From UJ101 sp965262705 (lineage in GTDB: Bacteria; Bacteroidota; Bacteroidia; Flavobacteriales; UJ101), in assembly GCA_965262705.1 (NCBI GenBank), contig OZ253556.1, forward strand, positions 558,001 to 622,000: a DNA stretch of 64,000 bases. The letters are read 5' to 3'. A program made the translations under genes and the position numbers. The notes beneath the pieces were generated by a model. It saw only the letters and a program-made list of their open reading frames with translations. It made no database searches and was not told the DNA's origin. Below, one piece after another: positions 25,252 through 33,303 of the stretch. Position 1 is the first letter of the stretch. Each line of letters opens with the position of its first letter.

Positions 25252-26211
25252 ATGAGACCTTTTCAGAATGCACAAAAAAGTATAAAACCGAAAGTATTTA
25301 GCTTCAAACTGCTTCCTTACTTCGGCTGTGCTCAGCAATCATCTCAAAAAATTAAATCCTCCACACCCAAAAGGTTGCTCCGGCATTTAATTTTTATCGG
25401 GCGTTGCATTGTATCGCTAAGGTGCTTTTTGCAAAGGTCTCATAACATAACCCCAAAGTTGACAATTGTTGGTGCCGGTCCAGGTGATCCAGAATTGCTT
25501 ACACTCAAAGCGGTAAAAGCATTAGCCGATGCCGATGTTGTTTTGTATGATGCATTAGTCAATAAAGAAATATTAATATACGCCCCAAAGGCAATTAAAT
25601 TATTTGTAGGCAAACGCTTTCAAAATCCTTGTTATAACCAGGAGGATATCAATAAACTGATCGTAGAAAATGCGATGACTTATAGAAACGTAGTGCGGCT
25701 GAAAGGAGGAGACCCCTTTATTTTCGGGCGAGGAATGGAGGAAATTCATCACGCCCGCCGTTTTGGGATTGGAACTGAAATAGTTCCCGGAGTTTCTTCC
25801 TCAAGTGCTGTCCCTGCGAAACAGGAAATCCCACTGACCCACAGGGGAATTGCTGAAAGTTTTTGGGCAATTACCGGAACAACTAAAAATCATTTGCTAA
25901 GCAACGATGTTTACCTTGCTACCCAATCTACCGCAACCGTCGTTATTCTAATGGGAATGAATAAAATTAATCAAATTGTATCTCTATTTGAAAGGGAAGG
26001 AAAGAAAGATTTGCCGGTGGCGGTTATTCAGAATGGTACATTGCCTAATGAAAAAATAGGGATAGGTACGATTGAAAATATTATTGACGTCATTCATGAA
26101 AAAAAATTATCAAGCCCGGCGGTCATTATTATTGGAAAGGTGGTCAAAGCTATGCATAATTTTGAGACCGTTGTAAAAAGCACTTTGGCAACTGCAAGTC
26201 AGCGAATCTAA
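25252..26211 (+). CDS. cobA: Uroporphyrinogen-III C-methyltransferase, with element-derived ends
   Basis: SAM-dependent methyltransferase (SUMT) making precorrin-2 for siroheme, the cofactor of the sulfite reductase just upstream. The native core runs from LTIVGAGPGDPELLTLKA through VRLKGGDPFIFGRG and VPGVSSSSAVPA to GTIENIIDVI, all SUMT hallmarks. The GAGACC element at 25254-25441 interrupts the gene after codon 5 of the ancestral frame: the original ATG at 25239 overlaps the reductase TGA and would have read MKQNNITPKLTIVGAGPG. The present open frame starts at an ATG formed at the junction (25252) and reads 62 element-encoded residues before joining the core in frame. A TTG at 25459 is another possible start. 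The last 15 residues (ETVVKSTLATASQRI) also come from repeat sequence. Confidence 0.85.
   Translation: MRPFQNAQKSIKPKVFSFKLLPYFGCAQQSSQKIKSSTPKRLLRHLIFIGRCIVSLRCFLQRSHNITPKLTIVGAGPGDPELLTLKAVKALADADVVLYDALVNKEILIYAPKAIKLFVGKRFQNPCYNQEDINKLIVENAMTYRNVVRLKGGDPFIFGRGMEEIHHARRFGIGTEIVPGVSSSSAVPAKQEIPLTHRGIAESFWAITGTTKNHLLSNDVYLATQSTATVVILMGMNKINQIVSLFEREGKKDLPVAVIQNGTLPNEKIGIGTIENIIDVIHEKKLSSPAVIIIGKVVKAMHNFETVVKSTLATASQRI
25254..25441 (+). mobile_element. GAGACC element, copy 7, inside cobA
   Basis: A 188-bp copy (GAGACCTTTTCAGAATGC to TTTTTGCAAAGGTCTC) flanked by ATAAT (25249-25253) and ATAAC (25442-25446), a duplication with one later change. Removing the element and one duplicate restores an in-frame cobA start overlapping the upstream stop codon. 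The hairpin arms are partly eroded (ACACCC-AAAA-GGTTG). Confidence 0.93.
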
Positions 26212-26260
26212 TAAAATACGACGCCCGATGAAAATTAAAATCCTCATATCATCATGTTAA
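26164..26260. repeat. Decayed element end at the cobA 3' end
   Basis: GAGACCGTTGTAAAAAGCACTT, then GGCAACTGCAAGTCAGCGAATC, then CGACGCCCGATGAAAATTAA and AAATCCTCATATC: left part of a reversed element with the hairpin lost. It supplies the last 15 codons and the stop of the cobA reading frame. Confidence 0.7.
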
Positions 26261-26401
26261 TATGGTATCTCACTTCGATGACTTGTAAAAATCTCGAATT
26301 ATCAGAATTGAGTTATTAGATTTTTTATATTTGAAACATAAGGATGCTTTCTCGCTGCATAAAAAATAAATGCGTTAGTAAATTATCAGTAATTTTGTTG
26401 G

Positions 26402-27376
26402 ATGACCAAAAGAGACAAAAAATTTAGAACGGTGATTAATAAAAATACATTTTATTTTTATAATCCACTGTTTGAGGAGAAATATGAGGCTTATATAAAT
26501 TCGATAAAAGAGACCCTTTTAGTCATTAGAAATGAGGTAAAAACAAAAGGTTGTAAAAAAGCAATTTTTGAAAAACTGCTTTCTGACAGAAGAAATGGAT
26601 TAACCGCCTTGCTTGCATTGACTGGCTTTTCAAATGAATACCTTAAAAGGTTAATTACGATTGTAAGAGTTTCAGATAATAAAGAGTTATCAATTCTACT
26701 CAATAAAGAAAAATGGGAAGAAAAAGAAAGCCATGCAATCATTAAAGAATGGAGCGATAACAAAATCAAAAACTTAATTGAAAAGAATGAGCATTTTAGA
26801 AAAGGCATAGTCAATTTGTTTTTTGAGGGGTCTACTGTTACGTTTTTAGCACACACTTTACCTTTGTTTGAATTAAAGAAATTGAGTATCTCCAAAGTCC
26901 AATTTGATGTTCCTTCTCTTATAGATACCATTGTCAGATACAAGAAAAAAGGTTCTTATTCAGGAAAAAAGGAAAATAATCCTGAATATTTACTTGAAAC
27001 AGTTATTGCAGAAATGGGTGTCAATTTTGAAAGAGGAGATTTGACGGAATTGTTTAACAATGAACCCGTTGAAAAGCGGACAATGGATTTTATTCTACCG
27101 AATAAAACAAGCCCTAAAATAATTATTGAAAGTTCATTTCTCGTTACTACATCTTCCGGGCAAGGTGACAAGTCTAAAACAGAAGGAAATATAAATAAAC
27201 TTATCAAAAAATATTATCCTGAGGCAATATTTATTGGTTTTGTAGATGGAATAGGTTGGTATGTTCGGCAAGGCGACTTAATGCGAATGGTATCTGCTTA
27301 CGATGAGGTTTTTACTTTTCATAAGGAAGAAATTGAACGGTTTAAAGCATTGTTAAAAAAGACATTTAAGTTATGA
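26402..27376 (+). CDS. Type II restriction endonuclease, DpnII/MboI-like
   Basis: A 324-residue protein immediately upstream of, and overlapping, a DNA methyltransferase gene. The C-terminal third shows the layout of DpnII-like nucleases: a Glu-rich lead (NPEYLLETVIAEMG, about 195-208), then MDFILPNKTSPKIIIESSFL (about 229-248) with Asp and Glu as candidate catalytic residues, a flexible SSGQGDKSKTEGN loop, then FIGFVDGIGWYVRQGDL (about 278-294), matching the ITDGQGWY motif remembered from DpnII. The usual Lys of PD-(D/E)XK is not obvious. Recognition site is unknown. Codons are AT-rich and both flanks hold repeat elements, consistent with an acquired cassette. Confidence 0.8.
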   Translation: MTKRDKKFRTVINKNTFYFYNPLFEEKYEAYINSIKETLLVIRNEVKTKGCKKAIFEKLLSDRRNGLTALLALTGFSNEYLKRLITIVRVSDNKELSILLNKEKWEEKESHAIIKEWSDNKIKNLIEKNEHFRKGIVNLFFEGSTVTFLAHTLPLFELKKLSISKVQFDVPSLIDTIVRYKKKGSYSGKKENNPEYLLETVIAEMGVNFERGDLTELFNNEPVEKRTMDFILPNKTSPKIIIESSFLVTTSSGQGDKSKTEGNINKLIKKYYPEAIFIGFVDGIGWYVRQGDLMRMVSAYDEVFTFHKEEIERFKALLKKTFKL

Positions 27377-28350
27377 TTGAAAAATATATCGACCAAATTA
27401 TTAATGAAGATTGCCTAACTTTTCTGAAGAGACTGCCCGATGAATGTGTAGATGTAACTTTTGCAGACCCCCCATTTAATCTAAAAAAGAAATATGGCAA
27501 ATATAAAGATGCCAAAGAATTTAGGGAGTATATAGCATGGTGTGAACAGTGGATAAAGCAAATGGTAAGAATTACTAAGCCTACAGGCGCTGTATTTTTA
27601 CATAATATTCCGAGATGGATAACGTATTATGCTCATATTCTAAATGGCCTTGCTGATTTTAAACATTGGATTTCTTGGGAAGCGCCTACTGCACCTATGG
27701 GAAAAACTTTGCAGCCTGCTCACTACGGAATTTTGTTTTATGCAAAAAATGCTAAGAAATTAAAATTTTATGAACTAAGGTATCCTCATAAAAGAGAAAG
27801 AAAAAGTACTTATTTACTGAAAGATTATGGTGGTAAGAAAAAAATGCTGCATCCTTTTGGTCCTTTAATTTCTGATGTTTGGTCGGATATACATCGTATA
27901 AAACACAATAAATATAGAGATAACCATCCTTGCCAACTCCCTATACATTTAATGGAAAGAATTATTTTAATGTCAAGTGATGAAGGAGATATTATTCTAG
28001 ACCCTTTTAACGGAACAGGTACTACAGCAATTGCATCAAGAAGGTTAGGAAGAAAATATATTGGGATTGAATTGGATCCTCAATATGTAGAAATTACAAG
28101 GAATAAACTAAGAAGAGAACACGCAGATTCTAAACTCGGTAACTCTTGGGTTAGTTTTTATTTAAACGAAGTAGTTTCCTTAAGAGACCATGACTGGGAA
28201 AACTTAAAAGAACATTTTATAATACCGAAAAATCCGAAAGATACCGATCATACGCCTATTATACTTAAAAGCAAAGTAAATCTATCCGTTCCATTGAGTT
28301 ATGATACAAAAATCCAAGAGAAAAAAGTGTATCAAAAAACTTTGTTTTAA
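27373..28350 (+). CDS. Site-specific DNA methyltransferase (beta class)
   Basis: A 325-residue amino-methyltransferase. The motif order is catalytic motif IV first (FADPPFNLKKKYG, about 30-42), a target-recognition region in the middle, then motif X/I (HPCQLPIHLMERII; ILDPFNGTGTTAIASRRLG, about 215-233) and YIGIELDPQYVEI. That order defines the beta class; DPPF suggests N6-adenine (or N4-cytosine) methylation. It overlaps the endonuclease stop codon by ATGA, so the pair is probably translationally coupled and forms a type II restriction-modification system. The C-terminus (about 270-325) is an extra charged tail. Confidence 0.93.
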   Translation: MIEKYIDQIINEDCLTFLKRLPDECVDVTFADPPFNLKKKYGKYKDAKEFREYIAWCEQWIKQMVRITKPTGAVFLHNIPRWITYYAHILNGLADFKHWISWEAPTAPMGKTLQPAHYGILFYAKNAKKLKFYELRYPHKRERKSTYLLKDYGGKKKMLHPFGPLISDVWSDIHRIKHNKYRDNHPCQLPIHLMERIILMSSDEGDIILDPFNGTGTTAIASRRLGRKYIGIELDPQYVEITRNKLRREHADSKLGNSWVSFYLNEVVSLRDHDWENLKEHFIIPKNPKDTDHTPIILKSKVNLSVPLSYDTKIQEKKVYQKTLF

Positions 28351-28420
28351 CTTAACGAGATATTTAATTTGCAATGGACTTGCAACTTCTAAAGTGGTTT
28401 ATGTAACGGTCTAAAAACGT
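28351..28420. other. Intergenic repeat debris after the methyltransferase
   Basis: Short segment with a fragment of an element right end (CTAAAGTGGTTTATGTAACGGTCTA, 28389-28412). No gene. Confidence 0.4.
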
Positions 28421-28715
28421 GGGCTTTGCGGGGAGATCGTTAGGGATAGGAGCGGTATACTTTTTCTTGGGGCATCCTCTCGCCCCAAGAAAAAGATGAG
28501 ACCGTTGCAGAACACATAAAAAAGTATGAAAAAGAAAGCATTTAGCTTCAAACTGCTTCCTTCTCAAAAAATTAAAATCCTCACAACCATTAGGTTGCTC
28601 CGGTATTTAATTTTCCTCGTGCGTCGCATTTTTTTGCTAAAGTGCTTTTTGCAACGGTCTCAAGATTTAGCGGATAGCCCGACCGCCCTCAGGCGGGAAC
28701 GCCCAAGAAATAAAT
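28421..28715 (+). ncRNA. Structured-RNA-like repeat, copy 3, split by an element
   Basis: The first part (28421-28497) has the GTTAGGGATAGGAGCGG box and the TTTTTCTTGGGGC/GCCCCAAGAAAAA hairpin. The second part (28667-28715) resumes with TTAGCGGATAGCCCGACC and the CCGCC-CTCA-GGCGG hairpin. Between them sits a complete 164-bp GAGACC element plus its duplicated AAGAT. Confidence 0.65.
28498..28661 (+). mobile_element. GAGACC element, copy 8 (164 bp), nested in copy 3 of the RNA-like repeat
   Basis: GAGACCGTTGCAGAACAC to TTTTTGCAACGGTCTC, with exact AAGAT flanks at 28493-28497 and 28662-28666. Removing the element and one AAGAT gives GAAAAAGATTTAGCGGATAG, the same as the uninterrupted copy near 7568. 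This is a clear filled-site/empty-site pair within the window. Confidence 0.96.
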
Positions 28716-28756
28716 AAGATAATCGTTGAAAGCCTTCTCATAATAGACAATAAATC

Positions 28757-28987
28757 GAGACCATTGCAGAACACATAAAAAAGCATGAAAAAGAAAGCAT
28801 CTAACTTCAAACTGATTCATTACTTCGGCTGTGCTCAGCAACCATCTCAAAAAATTAAAATCCTCCACACCCAAAAGCTTGCTCTGGTGTTTAGCTTCGC
28901 TGACTTGCCGTTCATTTTTATCGGGCGTTGCATTTTACCCGCTAAAGTGCTTTTTGAAACTGCAAGTCAGCACAAGCTAAAGACCTA
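28757..28987 (+). mobile_element. Decayed GAGACC element with extra hairpin modules
   Basis: GAGACCATTGCAGAACAC at the left, the body with TTCGGCTGTGCTCAGCAACC, then TAGCTTCGCTGACTTGCCGTT inserted before TTTTTATCGGGCGTTGC, and a right end rewritten to TTTTTGAAACTGCAAGTCAG...AAAGACC. It shows how the ctgcaagtcagc hairpin modules sit inside these elements. Confidence 0.75.
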
Positions 28988-29035
28988 AAATATAATAAAA
29001 ATACGCGCCATTAATTTAATTATTTTTTGCTGCTA

Positions 29036-29287
29036 TATTCCTTATTATACTTCTTGCATTCCTTATGATGTTTCTTGCATTCCTTATCATACTTCTTGCA
29101 TTCCTTATGGTGTTTCTTGCATTCCTTATGGTGTTTCTTGCATTCCTTATGGTGTTTCTTGCATTCCTTATAATGTTTCTTGCATTCCTTATGGTGTTTC
29201 TTGCATTCCTTATGGTGTTTCTTGCATTCCTTATGATGTTTCTTGCATTCCTTATGGTGTTTCTTGTATTCCTTATGGTGTTTCTTG
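29036..29287. repeat. 21-bp minisatellite, 12 units
   Basis: Twelve contiguous units of CATTCCTTATGGTGTTTCTTG with a few point differences. On the plus strand it reads as hydrophobic FLAFLMV heptads (frame open 29065-29385). On the minus strand it reads as KKHHKEC heptads, ending YNKEYSSKK and a stop just past the array (about 29022). The minus frame has no ATG upstream of the array; an in-frame stop lies about 16 codons before it. Several unit differences are silent on the minus strand (CAC versus CAT). Coding strand and expression are undecided. Confidence 0.85.
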
Positions 29288-29419
29288 TATTTTCTTACGA
29301 TTGTTTTGTGCTCTTTACTTGTGTTGGTTTATTATTTTGCTTGCGCGGAGTAAAATACTTCAATAATTTATTATGTATTTCTTGATTAAAAAAATCAATA
29401 TTGTTCCTTAAAGAATGAC

Positions 29420-29512
29420 CTTTAGCTTACGCTGACTTGCCGTTCATTTTTATCGGGCGTTGCATTTTACGCGCTAAAGTACTTTTTGCCATTGTAAGTC
29501 AGCAGGATCTAA
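29420..29512. repeat. Hairpin repeat module with element core
   Basis: TTAGCTTACGCTGACTTGCCGTT (29422-29444) and TGTAAGTCAGCAGGATCTAAA (29494-29514) are imperfect inverted copies surrounding the element pieces TTTTTATCGGGCGTTGCATT and GCGCTAAAGTACTTTTTGC. Compare 1-105 and 43933-43995. Confidence 0.55.
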
Positions 29513-29513
29513 A

Positions 29514-29641
29514 GGGCTTTGCGGGGAGAGCGTTAGGGATAGGAGCGGTATCCTTTTTCTTGGGGCGAGAGGCTGCCCCAAGAAAAAGATGTAGCGGATA
29601 GCCCGACCGCCCTCAGGCGGGAACGCCCAAGAAATAAATAG
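29514..29641 (+). ncRNA. Structured-RNA-like repeat, copy 4
   Basis: Full copy: GCGTTAGGGATAGGAGCGG, TTTTTCTTGGGGC with GCCCCAAGAAAAA around a GAGAGGCT loop, TAGCGGATAGCCCGACC, CCGCC-CTCA-GGCGG, GAACGCCC. It ends about 40 bp before the dxs promoter box. Confidence 0.6.
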
Positions 29642-29679
29642 CGAGATTAATTTAACTATAATTCATCGGTTAAATGCTT

Positions 29680-29687
29680 TATCTTTG
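29680..29687 (+). promoter_or_regulatory. -7 box of dxs
   Basis: TATCTTTG (TAnnTTTG) 11 nt before the ATG at 29699, implying a very short or absent leader. No convincing TTG lies 17-23 nt upstream. Confidence 0.4.
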
Positions 29688-29698
29688 TTTTATTGATT

Positions 29699-31444
29699 AT
29701 GCAAAGATTAGAATCTATTCGTTTGCCGGAAGACTTAAAGAAACTTTCCAAAAAGCAGCTAGCCGCTTTAGCCTCACAAATTCGGGAAGAGATTATTGAC
29801 GCGGTCTCTTCAAAAGCAGGTCATCTCGGGGCGAGTTTAGGGGTGGTGGAATTGAGTATTGCTTTGCATTACTTTTATGATTTCCCTGAAGATAAATTAG
29901 TTTGGGACGTTGGACATCAGGCATATCCACATAAAATACTTACGGGTAGGAGTTTGTCTAACTTACGTCAGTTAAACGGAATTAGCGGGTTTCTTGTTCG
30001 CTCGGAAAGTATTTATGACGATTTTGGCGCCGGGCATTCTTCTACTTCTATTTCAGCCGCCTTAGGGATGGCATTGGCTTCCAATTTAAAAAATGAGAAA
30101 AGAAAGCATATAGCGGTGATAGGAGATGCTTCTATCGCTTCCGGAATGGCTTTTGAGGCGCTTAACCATGCAGGTGCCACGACTTCAGATATTTTAATTA
30201 TTTTAAATGATAATCAAATCGGCATTGACCCTAGCGTTGGGGCTTTAAAAAAATACTTGTCTGATATTTCAGCGCGCAATAACCGGCTGTCTAATGGAAA
30301 AAATATATTTGAGTTATTAAATTTTCATTACTATGGTCCCATAGACGGGCATAGCTTTAATGCCTTATTCACCGCATTTGAATCCTTGAATAAAGTAAAG
30401 ACGCCTAAGATTCTTCATATTCTCACAAAAAAGGGGAAAGGATTTAAACAAGCAGAACAAGAGCAAATTATTTGGCATGCCCCAGGCAAATTTGACAAGG
30501 AAACAGGGGAACGAAAAAGTAATAAAAACAAAGAATTACCAAAGTTTCAGGACGTCTTTGGGAAAACACTATGCGAACTTGCCGAAAAAAATGAAAACAT
30601 TATCGGGTTAACCCCGGCTATGCCTACGGGAAGCGGACTTAATGATATGATGAAACAATTTCCCTCTCGTGCTATTGATGTGGGAATTGCCGAGCAGCAT
30701 ATTATGACGCTTGCTGCAGGATGGGCTACCCAGGGATTTATGCCTTTTGTTGCTATCTATTCTACTTTTTTACAGCGGGCTTATGATCAGCTTATACACG
30801 ATATAGCGCTTCAAAAACTGCCCGTAGTCATCTGTATTGACCGGGCAGGGCTTGTAGGCGAAGACGGTGCTACACATCATGGTTTTTTTGATATTTCTTT
30901 TCTAAATGCCATTCCTAATCTTATTGTATCGGCGTCCTTTGATGAAATTGAATTACGGCATTTAATGTTTACCGCCCAATCAACTAAACAGCCTTTTGCC
31001 ATTCGCTATCCTAAGGGCAAAATATTTAATGCCGATTGGCAGCAACCGTTCAAGACATTGAAAATTGGGGAAGCGGTTTACAAAAAAAAGGGAGAAAATA
31101 TTTGTGTTTTATCTACCGGGACTATCGGTAATACAATTACGAGTTTAAAAGAATCGTTTACCCACATTCACTTTCCTTTTATAAAGCCGTTAGATTATAA
31201 AATGCTGGATAAGGTATTCAAACAATATAAAGTGATTATTACCTATGAGACCGGGATGATTAACGGAGGATTTGGACAACAAATTCTCTATTATGCTAAA
31301 CAAAAAAACTATACGGGTAAAATTTTCATTAAAGGTTATTCTGACCAGTTTATCAAACACGGAACCGTGGATGAATTGAACCGACTGGCGGGGCTTTCTC
31401 CTCAACAAATTCGTGAATTTATTTTTACGCACTCTTTTAGCTAA
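29699..31444 (+). CDS. dxs: 1-deoxy-D-xylulose-5-phosphate synthase
   Basis: First enzyme of the MEP isoprenoid pathway; it condenses pyruvate and glyceraldehyde-3-phosphate with thiamine diphosphate. About 581 residues. Motifs in order: LSKKQLAALASQIREEI at the start, SKAGHLGASLGVVELSIALHYF (about 36-57), the ThDP motif GDASIASGMAFEALNHAG...NDNQI (about 143-172), the catalytic Glu region DVGIAEQHIMTLAAG (about 324-338) and DRAGLVGEDGATHHG (about 379-393). I chose ATG 29699 over the TTG at 29693. It feeds the polyprenyl synthase at 39605-40579. It is somewhat shorter than many Dxs (about 620), as usual in Bacteroidota. Confidence 0.96.
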   Translation: MQRLESIRLPEDLKKLSKKQLAALASQIREEIIDAVSSKAGHLGASLGVVELSIALHYFYDFPEDKLVWDVGHQAYPHKILTGRSLSNLRQLNGISGFLVRSESIYDDFGAGHSSTSISAALGMALASNLKNEKRKHIAVIGDASIASGMAFEALNHAGATTSDILIILNDNQIGIDPSVGALKKYLSDISARNNRLSNGKNIFELLNFHYYGPIDGHSFNALFTAFESLNKVKTPKILHILTKKGKGFKQAEQEQIIWHAPGKFDKETGERKSNKNKELPKFQDVFGKTLCELAEKNENIIGLTPAMPTGSGLNDMMKQFPSRAIDVGIAEQHIMTLAAGWATQGFMPFVAIYSTFLQRAYDQLIHDIALQKLPVVICIDRAGLVGEDGATHHGFFDISFLNAIPNLIVSASFDEIELRHLMFTAQSTKQPFAIRYPKGKIFNADWQQPFKTLKIGEAVYKKKGENICVLSTGTIGNTITSLKESFTHIHFPFIKPLDYKMLDKVFKQYKVIITYETGMINGGFGQQILYYAKQKNYTGKIFIKGYSDQFIKHGTVDELNRLAGLSPQQIREFIFTHSFS

Positions 31445-31493
31445 AAATAGAGCAAGATCTTTGCAGAGACCTCAAGTTAATAAAACAAAAAAA

Positions 31494-31515
31494 GGCTATC
31501 CTTAAATAGATAGCC
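31494..31515 (-). terminator. Intrinsic terminator of the TlpA-like gene
   Basis: GGCTATC (31494-31500) and GATAGCC (31509-31515) form a 7-bp stem. In the minus direction a TTTTTTTGTTTT tract follows, so it serves the minus-strand gene ending at 31553. On the plus side it may also stop dxs transcripts, less strongly. Confidence 0.8.
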
Positions 31516-31552
31516 TCTTAGTTATTGAAGATTAAACCGTATAAGTCAATAT

Positions 31553-32947
31553 TTATTTTTCTAATAATTTCTCAAGATTTTTACCCAGCTCTTTGGAAGG
31601 CTTACTGGTAGTCTCTTTCCCCGGAGCCAATGCAAATTTTCCTTGCGGGCCAATGATCGCAAAATAGGGAATACCTTTTATTTTATAATCCTTTACAATA
31701 TCAGCACCAAAACCTTTACCTACCCAAATATTTTTCCAGGAAAGTGTATCGTTCTTTTTCATGAAATCATCCCATTCTTTTTTCTTCTCGTCAATAGAGA
31801 TGGCAAGAAATTTAACTTTGTCGTTGTTTTTATACTGTTCAACAAGTTTAGTAAACGCAGGTGCCTCTTTTTTACAATATTTGCACCAAGTTGCCCAAAC
31901 GTCTATTACCAAATATTTTCCTTTGAAATCATTTAAGGTAATTTTTTTTTTATTTGCATCAACTCCTGAAAAATCGGGGGCAACATCTCCTGCTTTAAAC
32001 GCTTCTCGGTCCTTTAATTTTTTCAGAAACTCTTTTTTCTTCGCTGTATCCGTAATATACTTATTAACAAAGGTTTTTACCTCATCATCCTTTTCTGTAT
32101 CTTTCGTTCCGTAAAAATAGAATCTTAAAAGGTCTCCTCCAATAGTGCCAATGATTTTCGGATTGGAGAAATATTGCGGTATAAATTCCATTTGATCGAT
32201 CACAGATCTTAACTTTTCAGGATGATCAGGATTTTTTTTATAAAAATTGATTTGTGCCATCATCCCTAAATAATTTTTGTAACCCTCAGAAGACAATAAA
32301 TTATCTTCCTCCAATGGTTTCTCATTTATTAATTGGGTGATCTCAGGGGCTATCGAGTCAATTTTTATTTTATTTGAAAAGGATTTCCTAAAACCATAAT
32401 TTAGTTTTAAAACCTTTTTATTATACGTAAGCGTTGTGTTTTCTTCCTTTTTAAACGCTTCGTCTTTAACGCTGTCTAACTGATTTTCACGAATTTTTAT
32501 ATAATTTTCAACCGCTTCTTTAAATGGGGCGTATTCTCCGTCAATTGAGGAGGATAACTTTTGATTAGCTTCGACATTCTTTAATGAAATATAATGATTA
32601 ACTGAAGCATTTTCACCCGTAAAACGATAATACAATTTCTTGGCTTTTTCCCCTTTTGAAATACTATCAATGATAATCTTGTTAGATTTATCATTTTTTA
32701 GGTAAAGTTGAATTTGAGTGCGTGTTTCAGGTTCGTAAATTATTCCAAAAGAAGCCTCATTTTTATCGTCAAAACGAATAGAAACCGGCTTATCTTTCTG
32801 AATCTTTAATGTATCTATTTTATCAGCGGTACGTTGATATAAAATTTTTATTCCGTTTTCTTTTGCTATAATGCTATTTTTAAGGTTCTTACATCCAGTA
32901 AGAATGATTCCACAAGAGAGCAGTAGAATGCTTCTTTTTAGTTTCAT
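31553..32947 (-). CDS. TlpA-family thioredoxin-like lipoprotein
   Basis: A 464-residue periplasm-facing lipoprotein: signal peptide MKLKRSILLLSCGIILTGC with lipobox LTGC. The long N-terminal region (about 30-320) is lysine-rich and typical of DUF4369-like/TlpA-linked Bacteroidota proteins, without a recognised catalytic motif. The thioredoxin-like domain (about 325-464) has the redox site VWATWCKYCKKE (WCxxC, about 352-363) and the cis-Pro loop KGIPYFAIIGPQG. It likely keeps periplasmic or outer-membrane proteins reduced, and may work with the DsbD-like protein at 54396-56399 as electron donor (inference). It has its own terminator downstream. Confidence 0.92.
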   Translation of the reverse strand: MKLKRSILLLSCGIILTGCKNLKNSIIAKENGIKILYQRTADKIDTLKIQKDKPVSIRFDDKNEASFGIIYEPETRTQIQLYLKNDKSNKIIIDSISKGEKAKKLYYRFTGENASVNHYISLKNVEANQKLSSSIDGEYAPFKEAVENYIKIRENQLDSVKDEAFKKEENTTLTYNKKVLKLNYGFRKSFSNKIKIDSIAPEITQLINEKPLEEDNLLSSEGYKNYLGMMAQINFYKKNPDHPEKLRSVIDQMEFIPQYFSNPKIIGTIGGDLLRFYFYGTKDTEKDDEVKTFVNKYITDTAKKKEFLKKLKDREAFKAGDVAPDFSGVDANKKKITLNDFKGKYLVIDVWATWCKYCKKEAPAFTKLVEQYKNNDKVKFLAISIDEKKKEWDDFMKKNDTLSWKNIWVGKGFGADIVKDYKIKGIPYFAIIGPQGKFALAPGKETTSKPSKELGKNLEKLLEK

Positions 32948-33094
32948 AATATAAATTTTATTCTTAATTTGTGGTGCAAAGTTAATTTTTTTTTTATGAC
33001 TTTTTAAGTATATAGGAAAATTATATCAAGCCCTTTTCAGAAAGTACTTTAGCCACTGCAAGTCAGCGCAAACTAAAGTTATCATTAATATATT

Positions 33095-33303
33095 GAGACC
33101 GTTGCAGAACGCATAAAAAAGTATGAAAAAGAAAAAATCTAACTTTAAACTGCTTCCTTCTCAAAGCTTCGACATGCTCAGCTACCGAGAGTTAAATCAT
33201 CACAACCCAAAGGTTGCTCCGATGTTTAATTTTTATCGGGCGTTGCATTTCGGCAAACTCAATACAAGCATTTTTTTACTATAGTGCTTTTTGCAACGAT
33301 CTC
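33095..33303 (+). mobile_element. GAGACC element, copy 9 (209 bp)
   Basis: GAGACCGTTGCAGAACGC to TTTTTGCAACGATCTC, flanked by ATATT and ATACT (4 of 5 match). It has the GCTTCGACATGCTCAGCTACC and CGGCAAACTCAATACAAGC modules. A fragment CACTGCAAGTCAGCGCAAACT lies just before it at about 33055-33075. Its right end supplies the TTG of the next promoter. Confidence 0.9.

Noticed and set aside
28526..28717. Possible small gene starting MKKKAFSFKLLP
   Set aside because: It is the body of a dispersed GAGACC element, present in many copies with stops in some. Treated as part of the element.
29065..29385. Open frame of 106 codons with FLAFLMV heptads on the plus strand
   Set aside because: It is the minisatellite read in one direction. 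The product would be a pure hydrophobic repeat with no family resemblance and no promoter, so I list the array as a repeat and not as a gene.
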